Part shown: one piece after another, positions 7,115 to 14,966 of the stretch | How the letters are laid out: every line of letters starts with the position of its first letter | How positions within the stretch are numbered: the first letter of the stretch is position 1 | Source: Acidobacteriota bacterium | GTDB lineage: Bacteria > Acidobacteriota > Terriglobia > Terriglobales > Acidobacteriaceae | Length of the DNA: 15,012 bases | Direction of reading: 5' to 3' | NCBI GenBank assembly: GCA_021802085.1 | Contig: JAKAAZ010000078.1 | Location: forward strand, 1 to 15,012 | The notes under the pieces: generated by a model | What the model saw: only the letters and a program-made list of their open reading frames with translations | Database searches by the model: none | What the model was told of the DNA's origin: nothing | Made by a program: the position numbers and the translations under genes

Positions 7115-8054
7115 GTTGTGTGCTGGAGCTGGCGGCCAGGCTTTGGGGCTTGAGGAAGCCGGAATCGATCACGCGGGCCTTATAGAGATCGACCACTACG
7201 CGTGTAAGACTCTGCGCTTTAATCGTCCAGGCTGGAATGTAATGGAGCAGGACCTCACCACCTTGACGGATGCGTCCGCTTTCAAGGGCGTAGATATTGT
7301 CTCGGGCGGCCTACCATGTCCCCCGTTTTCCAAGGCTGGCAAGCAGCTCGGGAAAAATGACGAGCGCAACATGTTTCCCATTGCAATCGATATTGTCGAT
7401 CAACTCAGGCCCCGCGCAGTAATGATAGAGAACGTCCGGGGCATTCTGGATGCCGTTTTCGAGGACTACCGCAAGTATATCGCAGGCACCTTGAAAAAGC
7501 TGGGCTACACAACGGATTGGCGTCTGCTGAACGCATCGGATTTTGGGGTGCCGCAACTGCGGCCGCGTGTGGTTTTTATTGCCGTTCACGCCGAGTACGC
7601 AGATCACTTTGATTGGCCGGAGCCGAGGCAGGTGGTTCCGCAGACAGTCGGCGACGTGCTCTACGATTTGATTGCGGAGAAGGGGTGGAAAGGTGCGGAG
7701 GCATGGAAGAAGCGCGCCAATGAGATCGCCCCCACTATCGTTGGCGGCAGTAAGAAGCATGGAGGCCCGGATTTGGGCCCTACCCGAGCAAAGCGCGCAT
7801 GGGCTGCGTTGGGCGTGAATGGCCACCTCTTGGCAGATGAGCCGCCATCGCGTGATTTCGTGGGGATGCCATACCTCACTGTCCCGATGGTCGCTCGGCT
7901 ACAAGGATTTCCCAGCAGCTGGATATTTGCCGGCCGCAAAACAAACGCTTATCGCCAGGTCGGCAATGCTTTTCCGCCGCCCGTAGCATGCGCTGTCGCC
8001 CAGAAACTTGCCTCCTGCCTCACAGCGCGGCGGCTGTTCAGGGTGAACGGATGA
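7089..8054 (+). CDS. C5-cytosine DNA methyltransferase, predicted GCCGGC target
   Basis: This 321-residue modification enzyme transfers a methyl group from S-adenosylmethionine to C5 of cytosine and shields host DNA from the partner endonuclease. The ordered C5-methyltransferase motifs are visible: I, LELCAGAGGQALG (8-20); IV, GGLPCPPFSKAGK with catalytic Cys77; VI, ENVRG with Glu114; VIII, QLRPRVVFIA (156-165); and IX-X, LQGFPSSW and RQVGNAFPPPVA (289-300). The variable region between VIII and IX (about 170-265) would carry target recognition. The GCCGGC call comes from the adjacent NgoMIV-type endonuclease, not from this protein alone. Its TGA overlaps the endonuclease ATG (ATGA), so translation is probably coupled. 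No separate controller gene is seen. There is no clear ribosome site at 7089. Confidence 0.95.
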   Translation: MKARLTTLELCAGAGGQALGLEEAGIDHAGLIEIDHYACKTLRFNRPGWNVMEQDLTTLTDASAFKGVDIVSGGLPCPPFSKAGKQLGKNDERNMFPIAIDIVDQLRPRAVMIENVRGILDAVFEDYRKYIAGTLKKLGYTTDWRLLNASDFGVPQLRPRVVFIAVHAEYADHFDWPEPRQVVPQTVGDVLYDLIAEKGWKGAEAWKKRANEIAPTIVGGSKKHGGPDLGPTRAKRAWAALGVNGHLLADEPPSRDFVGMPYLTVPMVARLQGFPSSWIFAGRKTNAYRQVGNAFPPPVACAVAQKLASCLTARRLFRVNG

Positions 8055-8932
8055 GTACGCCTCCCGGCAATCCCACCCCCGCTTTCTTCGCCGAGGCCCG
8101 CAGGAGTTTTCATGCGGCACTACTTGAGAAGGTGCTCCGTGCCAACGACGCAGGCATTCCTTCGAACGCCGACGGTAACAACACTGCCAGTGTAGCCATT
8201 GCCAAGGGTATCCTGTCCCGCCTGGGTGCGGAAGCTACAGGCGCTCGTCTTGCCGGACAGATGTCCGGCAACCAATTTGAGGCCATTACATGCAAGTTTA
8301 TCAGTCAGACATTCCCGCATTTATCCCACTTGCGTCCTGGCGATTGGAATATCCAGCAGATCACTGGAAGGGATCGCACCACGATTGCCCGCTTTGAGCA
8401 GTATTCGCATCTTGTTGCGCTCGATAAAGCGGCGCGGAAGGACCCGGAACTGGCGGCGGCACTTGGCAACGACTACACCATTACGCCGGATATTGTAGTC
8501 GTTCGCGCATTGGAATCTGATGCCCGCATCAACGCACCGGAATTCATCGTGGATGAAGGAGTCAGCCGACTTGCCAGCCTACGGGCGGCAAACAATGGCC
8601 TGCCCATCCTGCATGCGAGCATTTCTTGCAAATGGACTATCCGCAGCGATCGCGTCCAGAACGCCCGGTCGGAGGCGCTCAATCTTATTCGCAATCGGAA
8701 AGGCAAGCTACCACATGTGGTCGTCGTTACCGGCGAGCCGCTGCCTAGCAGACTGTCCGCCATTGCGCTCGGCACAGGCGATATCGATTGCGTGTATCAT
8801 TTTGCTCTGCCGGAACTCGTGGGTGCCGTGGAGGATCTTGGACACCCCGATGCTGCCGAGTCACTGAAAATCATGATCAGCGGACGACGGTTGAAGGATA
8901 TTTCCGACCTTCCGCTTGATTTGGCCGTGTAG
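8051..8932 (+). CDS. Type II restriction endonuclease, NgoMIV family
   Basis: This 293-residue endonuclease is predicted to cut G^CCGGC when unmethylated and probably acts as a tetramer, as NgoMIV does. The active site fits PDX46KX13E exactly: Pro146-Asp147, Lys194 in SISCK, and Glu208. Glu77, 70 residues before Asp147, matches the further metal ligand. NgoMIV residues as I recall them (Glu70, Asp140, Cys186, Lys187, Glu201) all map with a constant offset of seven. So do the base-reading residues: Arg191/Asp193/Arg194 to Arg198/Asp200/Arg201, and Gln63 and Arg227 for the outer pair to Gln70 and Arg234. The ATG at 8051 overlaps the methyltransferase stop, so the upstream extension of the frame is rejected. 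Expression after the methyltransferase would help protect the host. Confidence 0.93.
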   Translation: MSTPPGNPTPAFFAEARRSFHAALLEKVLRANDAGIPSNADGNNTASVAIAKGILSRLGAEATGARLAGQMSGNQFEAITCKFISQTFPHLSHLRPGDWNIQQITGRDRTTIARFEQYSHLVALDKAARKDPELAAALGNDYTITPDIVVVRALESDARINAPEFIVDEGVSRLASLRAANNGLPILHASISCKWTIRSDRVQNARSEALNLIRNRKGKLPHVVVVTGEPLPSRLSAIALGTGDIDCVYHFALPELVGAVEDLGHPDAAESLKIMISGRRLKDISDLPLDLAV

Positions 8933-8942
8933 CGTCCGCTGT

Positions 8943-9371
8943 ATGGATAAGCTCAGCACAGAACGGCGCAGTGCGAACATGCGTCAGATTCGGTCTAAAG
9001 ACACGACCCCTGAGCTTTTTCTGCGCAAGCAGCTTCATCGTCGTGGCTATCGTTTCCGTCTGCACCGCAAGAACCTCCCTGGAAAACCGGATCTTGTGTT
9101 TCCGTCGCGCCGTAAGGTGATCTTTATTCATGGATGCTTTTGGCACCAACACCCCGAATGCCGGGAAGGGAGGGTGCCCGGTTCGCGGCGCGAATACTGG
9201 AAGCCTAAGCTCGTGCGGAATCAGCAACGTGATGCATTAGCTCAGACAGCTCTGAAAGAGCAGGGCTGGGACACTCTCGCGGTTTGGGAATGTGAACTTG
9301 CGAAGAGTGCGACGCCGATCCTAGAACAAATCTTGCGCTTTCTCGGACCAGCCGGAAAGCACTCCGGATGA
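8943..9371 (+). CDS. vsr: Vsr-type very short patch repair endonuclease
   Basis: Vsr nicks 5' of the T in T:G mismatches formed when a 5-methylcytosine deaminates, allowing DNA polymerase I to restore C:G. This copy has 142 residues. N-terminal RRSANMRQIRSKDTTPE is typical. Catalytic Asp50 lies in KPDLVF and His63 in FIHGCFWH. The zinc ligands of E. coli Vsr have counterparts in Cys65, His70, Cys73 and Cys117 (VWEC). The ATG at 8943 is ten bases after the endonuclease stop and aligns with the family start; nine upstream codons in frame overlap the endonuclease and are rejected. Here it should serve the partner methyltransferase, repairing its target (predicted GCCGGC) rather than the Dcm site. 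Vsr genes beside C5 methyltransferases are well known. Confidence 0.95.
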   Translation: MDKLSTERRSANMRQIRSKDTTPELFLRKQLHRRGYRFRLHRKNLPGKPDLVFPSRRKVIFIHGCFWHQHPECREGRVPGSRREYWKPKLVRNQQRDALAQTALKEQGWDTLAVWECELAKSATPILEQILRFLGPAGKHSG

Positions 9372-9395
9372 ATGCAGTGGGTCTGGACGATGTTT

Positions 9396-9450
9396 CCGAG
9401 CGAGGTTCTTGGCGAATTGATTGCTGGAGTCTCCAGGATGCGCTGCTCGG
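9396..9450. terminator. Possible nested hairpin between convergent genes
   Basis: The 101-base spacer between vsr and the converging glycosyltransferase holds CCGAGC (9396-9401) paired with GCTCGG (9445-9450). Inside it is CTGGA-GTC-TCCAG (9424-9436). There is no T-tract on either side, so this would be a weak or Rho-aided terminator at best. Nothing else is seen in the spacer. Confidence 0.25.
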
Positions 9451-9472
9451 CTGCCCAATGTTGGTAATGATT

Positions 9473-11038
9473 TCAGTACCAGTCCTTGACGTGCGGCCAG
9501 TAGACGGAGAGGGGAGCTTTTCCGCCCCGGCAGAGATAGATCGGCCTGTTTTCATTTGGCATGGCCAGCGGATTGTCCGTCGCCCCTGCTTGTTCAACGG
9601 ACGAACAGTATTTTTCCGATTTCTTTTTGGATGCCCCAACGATGATCAACAACTGCCCGGTATACCCATGCGGACCCCAGTAAAAATAATTCTGGTGCCC
9701 GCTGATGGCAGGCGGCAGGCCATATTTTGGGCCAAAGATATCGATCGCGCTGGCCTCGCCATAATTTCCGCAGAAGATTCCAGCCTTGGCCTGGTCGGCA
9801 GGCGACAACGAATGATAAATCTGCGCCACCTCGGTCACCAGACCCTGCCATCCGAAACGGTCCGCATAAAACTGCGGCAGCGGCCCGGTCTTTGCCGTCT
9901 CCGTTTTTATATTGACCAGATGAAGTGCTCGAGTGTAGCGAATCCACGCGTACGGCGGCAGCACCGGAATCGCCATGGGTAGCGTAATCGCACCAAGAAT
10001 CGCCATGACCACGCACCAGGCCGGCAACAGCCACGCGGTTTTGCGGGATGCGAAAAACATGTGCTGCCACGCCAACGCTCCTGCGGCGAACAGGACCGGA
10101 TACACCGGCGCCACGTAGTAGTCCTTGGCATAAAGATGGATCATGATTGCCAGCAGAACGACGTACATGATTCCAATCCAGCGAAAACCGCGCGCGGACT
10201 TCGCCACGAACAGCCAAACCAGTCCAGGCAGCAGCAGAAAAATGCTGAGCGGATGGAGCATCAGAATTTGCGCGCCGAGGAATGCAAGCGGCCCTAGCTT
10301 CACGTTTTTATTGCTGTGGGCTACATTATTCAGCCATACGAGAGTCGGCCATTGATGATGGATCTGCCACAACAGGTACGGGAGCGCGATGAGAAAAATC
10401 ACCCCAACCGCCGCCCATGTCCAGCGGCTCCAGAGAAGCCGGCGCTGAGGGATCAGCAGCAGGCCAACGAGCAGGGCCACCAGAAAAAATGCGATCGACG
10501 GCTTGTTCAGCAACCCCAGGCCGCCTGAAATTCCAAACGCGATCCACCAGCGCGGGCTGCCTCCACGAGCCATCCACAGAACCGCCAGCACACATCCCAT
10601 CCAGAACATCGGCTCGAAGGAATTCATCGACAGAAAGCTGTCGATTCCTAGATAGACCGGCGCGATCAGCACAGCAATCATGGCCAGCACTTGCGCCATG
10701 CGCTTGCCGCCCAGCAACCACGCCAGCAGGCCAGTCATGAAAATTTTGACTGCGCCGGCCAGTGCCGAGAAAAGACGGAAGAGTGCCAGGTTGTGAATCC
10801 CAAACAAACCTTCCGCGACTCGCGCCTGCAGCGCCACCATGGGCGCCTGGTCCACATAGCCCCAGGCAAGATGGCGTCCGCACAGGATGTAGTACATCTC
10901 GTCGCGAAAAATCCCGTAGTCGAGATGCTGCGCCACTATATTTCCGACAAACTCAATCGCAAGTTTGATCGCTGCAAATGTGAGCGCGAGATGAATCGCT
11001 TGCTTCCAGTTCTCGTCAGCGGCTGTTTGAATTTGCAT
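9473..11038 (-). CDS. GT39-family membrane glycosyltransferase, copy A
   Basis: This 521-residue polytopic protein belongs to the PMT/ArnT-like GT39 superfamily, which moves sugars from polyprenyl-phosphate donors to protein or lipid acceptors on the periplasmic face. The acidic pair Asp46-Glu47 in GIFRDEMYY, after the first helix, matches the catalytic loop position of the family. CGRHLAWGYVD, SMNSFEPMFW, about ten hydrophobic segments and KDYYVAPVYPVLFAAGA follow. The last 130 or so residues are soluble and include GNYGEASAI and SGHQNYFYWG. Donor and acceptor cannot be told. GGAG lies about five bases before the ATG. It is a paralogue of the next gene upstream (roughly half identical by eye, ending in the same YWPHVKDWY) and starts later than that copy. 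Its 3' end faces the restriction island. Confidence 0.88.
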   Translation of the reverse strand: MQIQTAADENWKQAIHLALTFAAIKLAIEFVGNIVAQHLDYGIFRDEMYYILCGRHLAWGYVDQAPMVALQARVAEGLFGIHNLALFRLFSALAGAVKIFMTGLLAWLLGGKRMAQVLAMIAVLIAPVYLGIDSFLSMNSFEPMFWMGCVLAVLWMARGGSPRWWIAFGISGGLGLLNKPSIAFFLVALLVGLLLIPQRRLLWSRWTWAAVGVIFLIALPYLLWQIHHQWPTLVWLNNVAHSNKNVKLGPLAFLGAQILMLHPLSIFLLLPGLVWLFVAKSARGFRWIGIMYVVLLAIMIHLYAKDYYVAPVYPVLFAAGALAWQHMFFASRKTAWLLPAWCVVMAILGAITLPMAIPVLPPYAWIRYTRALHLVNIKTETAKTGPLPQFYADRFGWQGLVTEVAQIYHSLSPADQAKAGIFCGNYGEASAIDIFGPKYGLPPAISGHQNYFYWGPHGYTGQLLIIVGASKKKSEKYCSSVEQAGATDNPLAMPNENRPIYLCRGGKAPLSVYWPHVKDWY

Positions 11039-11108
11039 CGAGGCTCCGAGTCAGATTGCAGAGGAACAGCTCTCATATACGACGCTGACCCTACATACGA
11101 GCCAGCCA

Positions 11109-11123
11109 CGGAAAAGTTCCCGC
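11109..11123 (-). repeat. Relic of the copy B leader sequence
   Basis: The minus strand reads GCGGGAACTTTTCCG, matching 12 of 15 bases of CGGGGAACTTTGCCG at 12902-12888, which directly precedes the copy B ATG. It sits in the same order after the uvrC-tail relic. In copy A it is followed by a frame closed with stops, so translation there must begin further on, at 11038. The rest of the 11039-11273 spacer shows no gene. Confidence 0.45.
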
Positions 11124-11174
11124 GCCACGGTCCTATCGCAGCCTGGCTCGCGGAAGGAGCAGGGAATTTCAGTT

Positions 11175-11234
11175 TTACTCTGGCGACTCGGTGGAGGAGA
11201 CCGGTGCCTGAAAGTGGACGCAAATGGCCTCCGC
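11175..11234 (-). pseudogene. Decayed copy of the uvrC 3' end (19 codons and stop)
   Basis: On the minus strand 11234-11175 reads, in one frame, AEAICVHFQAPVSSTESPE and then TAA. The true uvrC tail at 13031-12972 reads AEAICAHFQGSISSVRRSE and TAA. The two segments have equal length without gaps, about 72 percent identical DNA by my hand count, and eight of the first nine residues the same; both end GAGTAAA. Similarity stops upstream of the first GCGGAG. The fragment precedes glycosyltransferase copy A just as the real uvrC end precedes copy B, so it is best explained as the edge of a tandem duplication. It is not expected to be functional. Confidence 0.75.
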
Positions 11235-11273
11235 ATGGAGTGAGGCTTAACCATTCTTTTCTTTGTCGCGGAC

Positions 11274-12887
11274 TCAGTACCAGTCCTTGACGTGCGGCCA
11301 GTAGACGTTGAGCGGAATCTTTTCTTTGCGGCACAGATAAATTGGCCGATTGGAAAAATGGTTTGCCAGTGGGTTATACACTCGCTCGATCTTCTCGACA
11401 GATGCAAACCGCTTTTGCAGGTCCTGTTTCGACCCTCCTATTACGATCAGCACCTGCCCGGTGTAGCCGTTGGAACCCCAATAGAAGTAATTTTGATGGC
11501 CGCTGACCGCGGTGGGCAGACCATATCTCGGGCCGTAGATATTGATCGCGCTCGCCTCGCCATAGTTGTCGCAGTAAATTCCTGTTTCAGCTCGCTCTTG
11601 CGGGGACAAGGACGCATAGACAGTTGCGACATCCGCTACAAAATGATGCCAGCCCAAGCGGTCAGAGAGGATAGGTAGAAGGGGACTCGCGTCCGGAAGG
11701 TCCGATTTCGGGATGAGGTACATGATCTTCGCGAAGTAGTGAACTGTTGTGTAAGGTGGCAGGACGGGGACTACAAGCGGCAGGGTGATTGCGCCCCAAA
11801 CAGCGACCACAGAGCCGAGAGCGGGCAAAAGCCAGGCCGTTTTGCGCGAAGCAGAAAGCCATTCCTGAAGCGCCACAGCTCCAGCAGCGAAGAGGACGGG
11901 ATAAACCGGGGCAACATAGTAATTCAAGGCATGGGCACGCATCATGACGACGAGCATTCCCAAAAACATGATGCCAATCCAACGGAAGCGGCACACTGAT
12001 TTCGCCGTAAGCAGCCATATCAGCCCAGGAAGGGTCAGAAAAATACTGACCGGGTTGAACATCGTGATCTGCTCCTGAAGAAAAGCGAGCGGGCCCAAAT
12101 TCCCATTGAGATTGTCGTGATTGATCTTGTATAGCAATTCCCACATGGGCCAGTGTCGATTCGCCTGCCATGCCATGAACGGCATCGCGATGCCCACGAT
12201 GAGTGCAACCGCAATTAGCGCCCAGCGGCTGCGTAAGAGCCGGCGTTCCGGTGTCAATAACAGGCCGCCCAATACGCCAAATAGAAAAAACGCCATGGAC
12301 GGCTTGTTGAGCAGTCCGAGTCCGCCTGAAACTCCAAAAGCGATCCACCATCGCAGGCTTCCTCCGCGAACCATCCAGATGATTGCGAGCAGGCAACTCA
12401 TCCAGAACATGGATTCAAAAGAGTTCATGGCCAGCACGCTATCCAAGGCAAGGTAAACGGGCGCGACCAGCACGGCGATCATCGCCAGCACCTGGGCCAT
12501 TTTTCGGCCCCCAAAAAGCCAAACCAGGACTCCAGTGATGAAAACTCTTGCCGATCCTGCGAGCGCAGAAAATATCCGGAAAAGCGCCTGGTTCTTCAGT
12601 CCAAACAGTGCTTCCGAGACATGCGCCTGCAAGGCCGCCATAGGGGCCAGATCGACATAACCCCAGGCAAGATGGCGCCCGCACATGACGTAGTACAGCT
12701 CGTCACCGAAAAGTCCATACCCGAAATGCTGCCCCAGCAGGCTGCCCACTGTTTGGATGATGAGGCTGATTGCAGCGAAAAAAACGCTTAGCTGCATGGC
12801 CTGCTGCCAGGTCATACGGAATAGTGGGACCTTGGGATTCACTTGGTTTGGAAGGGTAGCTGAAGGCTGGAAAAGACAAGCGCGCAT
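11274..12887 (-). CDS. GT39-family membrane glycosyltransferase, copy B
   Basis: This 537-residue paralogue of copy A has the same plan. The first helix is at about 30-52; the acidic pair Asp62-Glu63 lies in GLFGDELYY; CGRHLAWGYVD, MNSFESMFW, NYYVAPVYPVLFAAGA and a soluble C-terminal domain with NYGEASAI and SGHQNYFYWG follow. The role should be sugar transfer from a polyprenyl-phosphate carrier at the periplasmic side, acceptor unknown. Three starts are possible: GTG 12932, ATG 12887 and ATG 12815. I chose 12887 because GGGGA stands about nine bases upstream and part of that leader is conserved in the duplicate. The 12815 start would give an N-terminus closer to copy A. It begins 84 bases after uvrC on the same strand and is probably co-transcribed with it. 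Confidence 0.88.
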   Translation of the reverse strand: MRACLFQPSATLPNQVNPKVPLFRMTWQQAMQLSVFFAAISLIIQTVGSLLGQHFGYGLFGDELYYVMCGRHLAWGYVDLAPMAALQAHVSEALFGLKNQALFRIFSALAGSARVFITGVLVWLFGGRKMAQVLAMIAVLVAPVYLALDSVLAMNSFESMFWMSCLLAIIWMVRGGSLRWWIAFGVSGGLGLLNKPSMAFFLFGVLGGLLLTPERRLLRSRWALIAVALIVGIAMPFMAWQANRHWPMWELLYKINHDNLNGNLGPLAFLQEQITMFNPVSIFLTLPGLIWLLTAKSVCRFRWIGIMFLGMLVVMMRAHALNYYVAPVYPVLFAAGAVALQEWLSASRKTAWLLPALGSVVAVWGAITLPLVVPVLPPYTTVHYFAKIMYLIPKSDLPDASPLLPILSDRLGWHHFVADVATVYASLSPQERAETGIYCDNYGEASAINIYGPRYGLPTAVSGHQNYFYWGSNGYTGQVLIVIGGSKQDLQKRFASVEKIERVYNPLANHFSNRPIYLCRKEKIPLNVYWPHVKDWY

Positions 12888-12971
12888 CGGCAAAGTTCCC
12901 CGAGTGGTAGCAGAAATTGGAGTTCCGTTCACAAGTAGCAGGTTTCAGATTACCTGAACGCGATTTCCGCT

Positions 12972-14912
12972 TTACTCAGAGCGCCTTACTGAGGAGATCG
13001 AGCCCTGAAAGTGGGCGCAAATTGCCTCCGCCACCTTGCGGGAAACGACGGACTGGAGCGCTTCCATGGACGCGGCCTGCACCGCTCGCAGGCTTCCGAA
13101 GTGGGTGATAAGCCGGTTGCGGGTCTGCGCTCCCACGCCGGGAATGCGCAGCAGATCGGAGTCGCGGTCACGCATCTCGCGTCGCTTGCGATGGTATGTA
13201 ATCGCGAAGCGGTGGGACTCGTCCCGAATTCGCTGCATCAGATGCAGCACGGGCGAGCGGCGGTCGAGCACCACCGGGTCGTCCTCCTGCCCATAGACGT
13301 AGATCACTTCTTCTCGTTTTGCGATTGCGGCCAGCGGCTGGCTGGTAAATCCCAACTCTTCCAGCGCAGCAGCGGCGGCGTGCAACTGTCCCAGCCCGCC
13401 ATCGATCAGGATGAGGCTGGGCAGGGGCCGATACTCCTCCTGCAGACGTCGATACCGTCGCGCGACCACCTCCCGCATGCTGGCAAAATCGTCGACGCCT
13501 TCGACTGTCTTCACCTGGAACTTGCGGTATTCCGATTTGTTCATCGCGCCTTTTTCCCACACCACCATGGAAGCCACGGTTTCCGCGCCTTGAATGTGCG
13601 AAATGTCGAAGCATTCGATGCGCTCCGGCAAATCCGGCAGATTCAGCGCATCCTGCAACGATTTCTGAATCGCGCGGATGCTGGGTTGCAACACGCGGAA
13701 GCGTTGATCGTACGATTGCTTCGCGTTTTGTCCCGCCAGGTCGAGCAGGGAACGCTTCTCGCCGCGCTGCGGCACGGCGATCTCCACCTTGTGTCGTGTG
13801 TGATCGCCCAGCAGTTCCGCCAACGGAACACGGTCGGCAAAGTCGACGGGCACATAGACATTGCGCGGTACATACTGCTGGTCGATATAGAGCTGCTTCA
13901 GCAATGCGGAGAAAAATGCCGCCGGCGAAAATGCATCGCTCGCAGGAATCTCCGCGGACTCGACCGGCTGTAGCCTGTCTTCCGCCGCTTGCGCTTCGTG
14001 CGCGGGGCTCTCCAGCGCTTGCGCCTCCGGAAATTCCGGCAAGTCTTCCCAGAAGAATTCGCGCCGGTCGACGATGCGGCCATTGCGGATGTGAAACAGG
14101 TTCGCGGCCAGCATTCCGTTTTCATAGTGGTAGCCGAAAACATCGGCATCGTCGTCGGAAGCGGCGGCCATGCGCTGTTTTTCCTGCAACTGATGGACGG
14201 TGATCACCAGGTCACGATAGCGGCCGGCCAGCTCAAATTGCTCATTCGCAGCCGCTGCCTCCATCCGTTGTTGCAGAGATTTTTCCAGTTCCGCCGCGTG
14301 TCCCTCCAGCATCAGGCGAACATCGCGCACTGCCTCGGAGTAGATGTCGGGCGTAGTAAGTCCTTCCACGCAGGGGCCCAGGCAGCGATGAATGTAGTAC
14401 TGGAGACACGGCCGCGGATGATAGCGCGAAAGATCCACCTTGCAGCTGGGGATCAGGAAGGTGCGATGGATCAAATCGACGATGCGATAGGCCAGGTTGC
14501 CCGGAAAGAACGGACCGTAATAGATGGCGCCATCCTTGCGAACCCGTCGCGTCACCAGCACCTTGGGATAGCGGTCACCGAGCGTCAGCTTGACGTAGGG
14601 GTAGGTCTTGTCATCGCGCAGCAACACGTTGAAGCGTGGCTTGCGCTGCTTGATCAGGTTATTTTCAAGGGCCAGCGCCTCGTGCTCGTTGGCGACCAGA
14701 ATGTATTCCAGGTCGACAGCCTCGCGCATCAGGGAGCCGGTTTTGGCATTCGCCTGGGCCGCTTCAAGAAAATACGAGCGCACCCTGGAACGAAGGTTCT
14801 TCGCCTTGCCGACATAAATCACTACTTCGTCCGCATTGCGAAACAGGTAGACCCCCGGCCCCGCTGGCAGGTCCCGAATTTTTTCGTGGAGATCCATGGG
14901 GAAGGTATCCAT
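12972..14912 (-). CDS. uvrC: UvrABC excinuclease subunit C
   Basis: UvrC makes both incisions around bulky DNA lesions after UvrA and UvrB load. The 646 residues show all domains: a GIY-YIG nuclease (about 15-95; GPGVYLF at 18-24, YVGKAKNLRSRV at 33-44) for the 3' cut; four cysteines 157, 169, 177, 181 spaced CX11CX7CX3C, as in the [4Fe-4S] site reported for E. coli UvrC; a UVR coiled-coil motif (about 208-242) that binds UvrB; an RNase H-like nuclease with Asp436, Asp504 and His567 for the 5' cut; and a C-terminal helix-hairpin-helix pair (588-636, IPGVGAQTRNRL). An Ala/Glu-rich insertion lies at about 290-330. ATG 14912 is used; ATG 14897 (MDLHEKIRDL) is an equally possible start, and neither has a ribosome site. 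Confidence 0.96.
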   Translation of the reverse strand: MDTFPMDLHEKIRDLPAGPGVYLFRNADEVVIYVGKAKNLRSRVRSYFLEAAQANAKTGSLMREAVDLEYILVANEHEALALENNLIKQRKPRFNVLLRDDKTYPYVKLTLGDRYPKVLVTRRVRKDGAIYYGPFFPGNLAYRIVDLIHRTFLIPSCKVDLSRYHPRPCLQYYIHRCLGPCVEGLTTPDIYSEAVRDVRLMLEGHAAELEKSLQQRMEAAAANEQFELAGRYRDLVITVHQLQEKQRMAAASDDDADVFGYHYENGMLAANLFHIRNGRIVDRREFFWEDLPEFPEAQALESPAHEAQAAEDRLQPVESAEIPASDAFSPAAFFSALLKQLYIDQQYVPRNVYVPVDFADRVPLAELLGDHTRHKVEIAVPQRGEKRSLLDLAGQNAKQSYDQRFRVLQPSIRAIQKSLQDALNLPDLPERIECFDISHIQGAETVASMVVWEKGAMNKSEYRKFQVKTVEGVDDFASMREVVARRYRRLQEEYRPLPSLILIDGGLGQLHAAAAALEELGFTSQPLAAIAKREEVIYVYGQEDDPVVLDRRSPVLHLMQRIRDESHRFAITYHRKRREMRDRDSDLLRIPGVGAQTRNRLITHFGSLRAVQAASMEALQSVVSRKVAEAICAHFQGSISSVRRSE

Positions 14913-14921
14913 TTCAGTCTA

Positions 14922-14942
14922 ACGCCCATCCAAGATGGGTGT
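14922..14942. other. Short inverted repeat over the uvrC -10 and start region
   Basis: ACGCCCATC (14922-14930) and GATGGGTGT (14934-14942) pair over nine positions (one G-T) around a CAA loop. It overlaps the predicted -10 and probable transcription start, so it could be an operator or a 5' hairpin in the short leader. I do not recognise it as a known LexA box. Confidence 0.3.
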
Positions 14943-14966
14943 AGGTGCAGCGGATCGGAATTTCAA
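14938..14966 (-). promoter_or_regulatory. Predicted sigma-70-type promoter of uvrC
   Basis: The minus strand reads TTGAAA (14966-14961), a 17-base spacer, then TACACC (14943-14938). A transcript would start about 18-20 bases before the ATG at 14912. The spacing is ideal, the -35 has five of six consensus bases, and the -10 is moderate. Confidence 0.45.

Noticed and set aside
7089..9371. Island considered as a novel defence system
   Set aside because: All three proteins match known families (C5 methyltransferase, NgoMIV, Vsr) with intact catalytic residues. The combination is a recognisable RM cassette.
9368..9982. Plus-strand frame following vsr, considered as a fourth cassette gene
   Set aside because: Most of it is antisense to GT39 copy A, where conserved family residues lie. 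The part within the spacer has no motif.
9473..12887. The two GT39 frames as one frameshifted or split gene
   Set aside because: Each has a complete N-terminal helix, acidic catalytic pair and the same C-terminal YWPHVKDWY, so they are full-length paralogues.
13011..13973. Plus-strand open frame of 320 codons
   Set aside because: It is antisense to uvrC, with low-quality composition and no recognisable motif.
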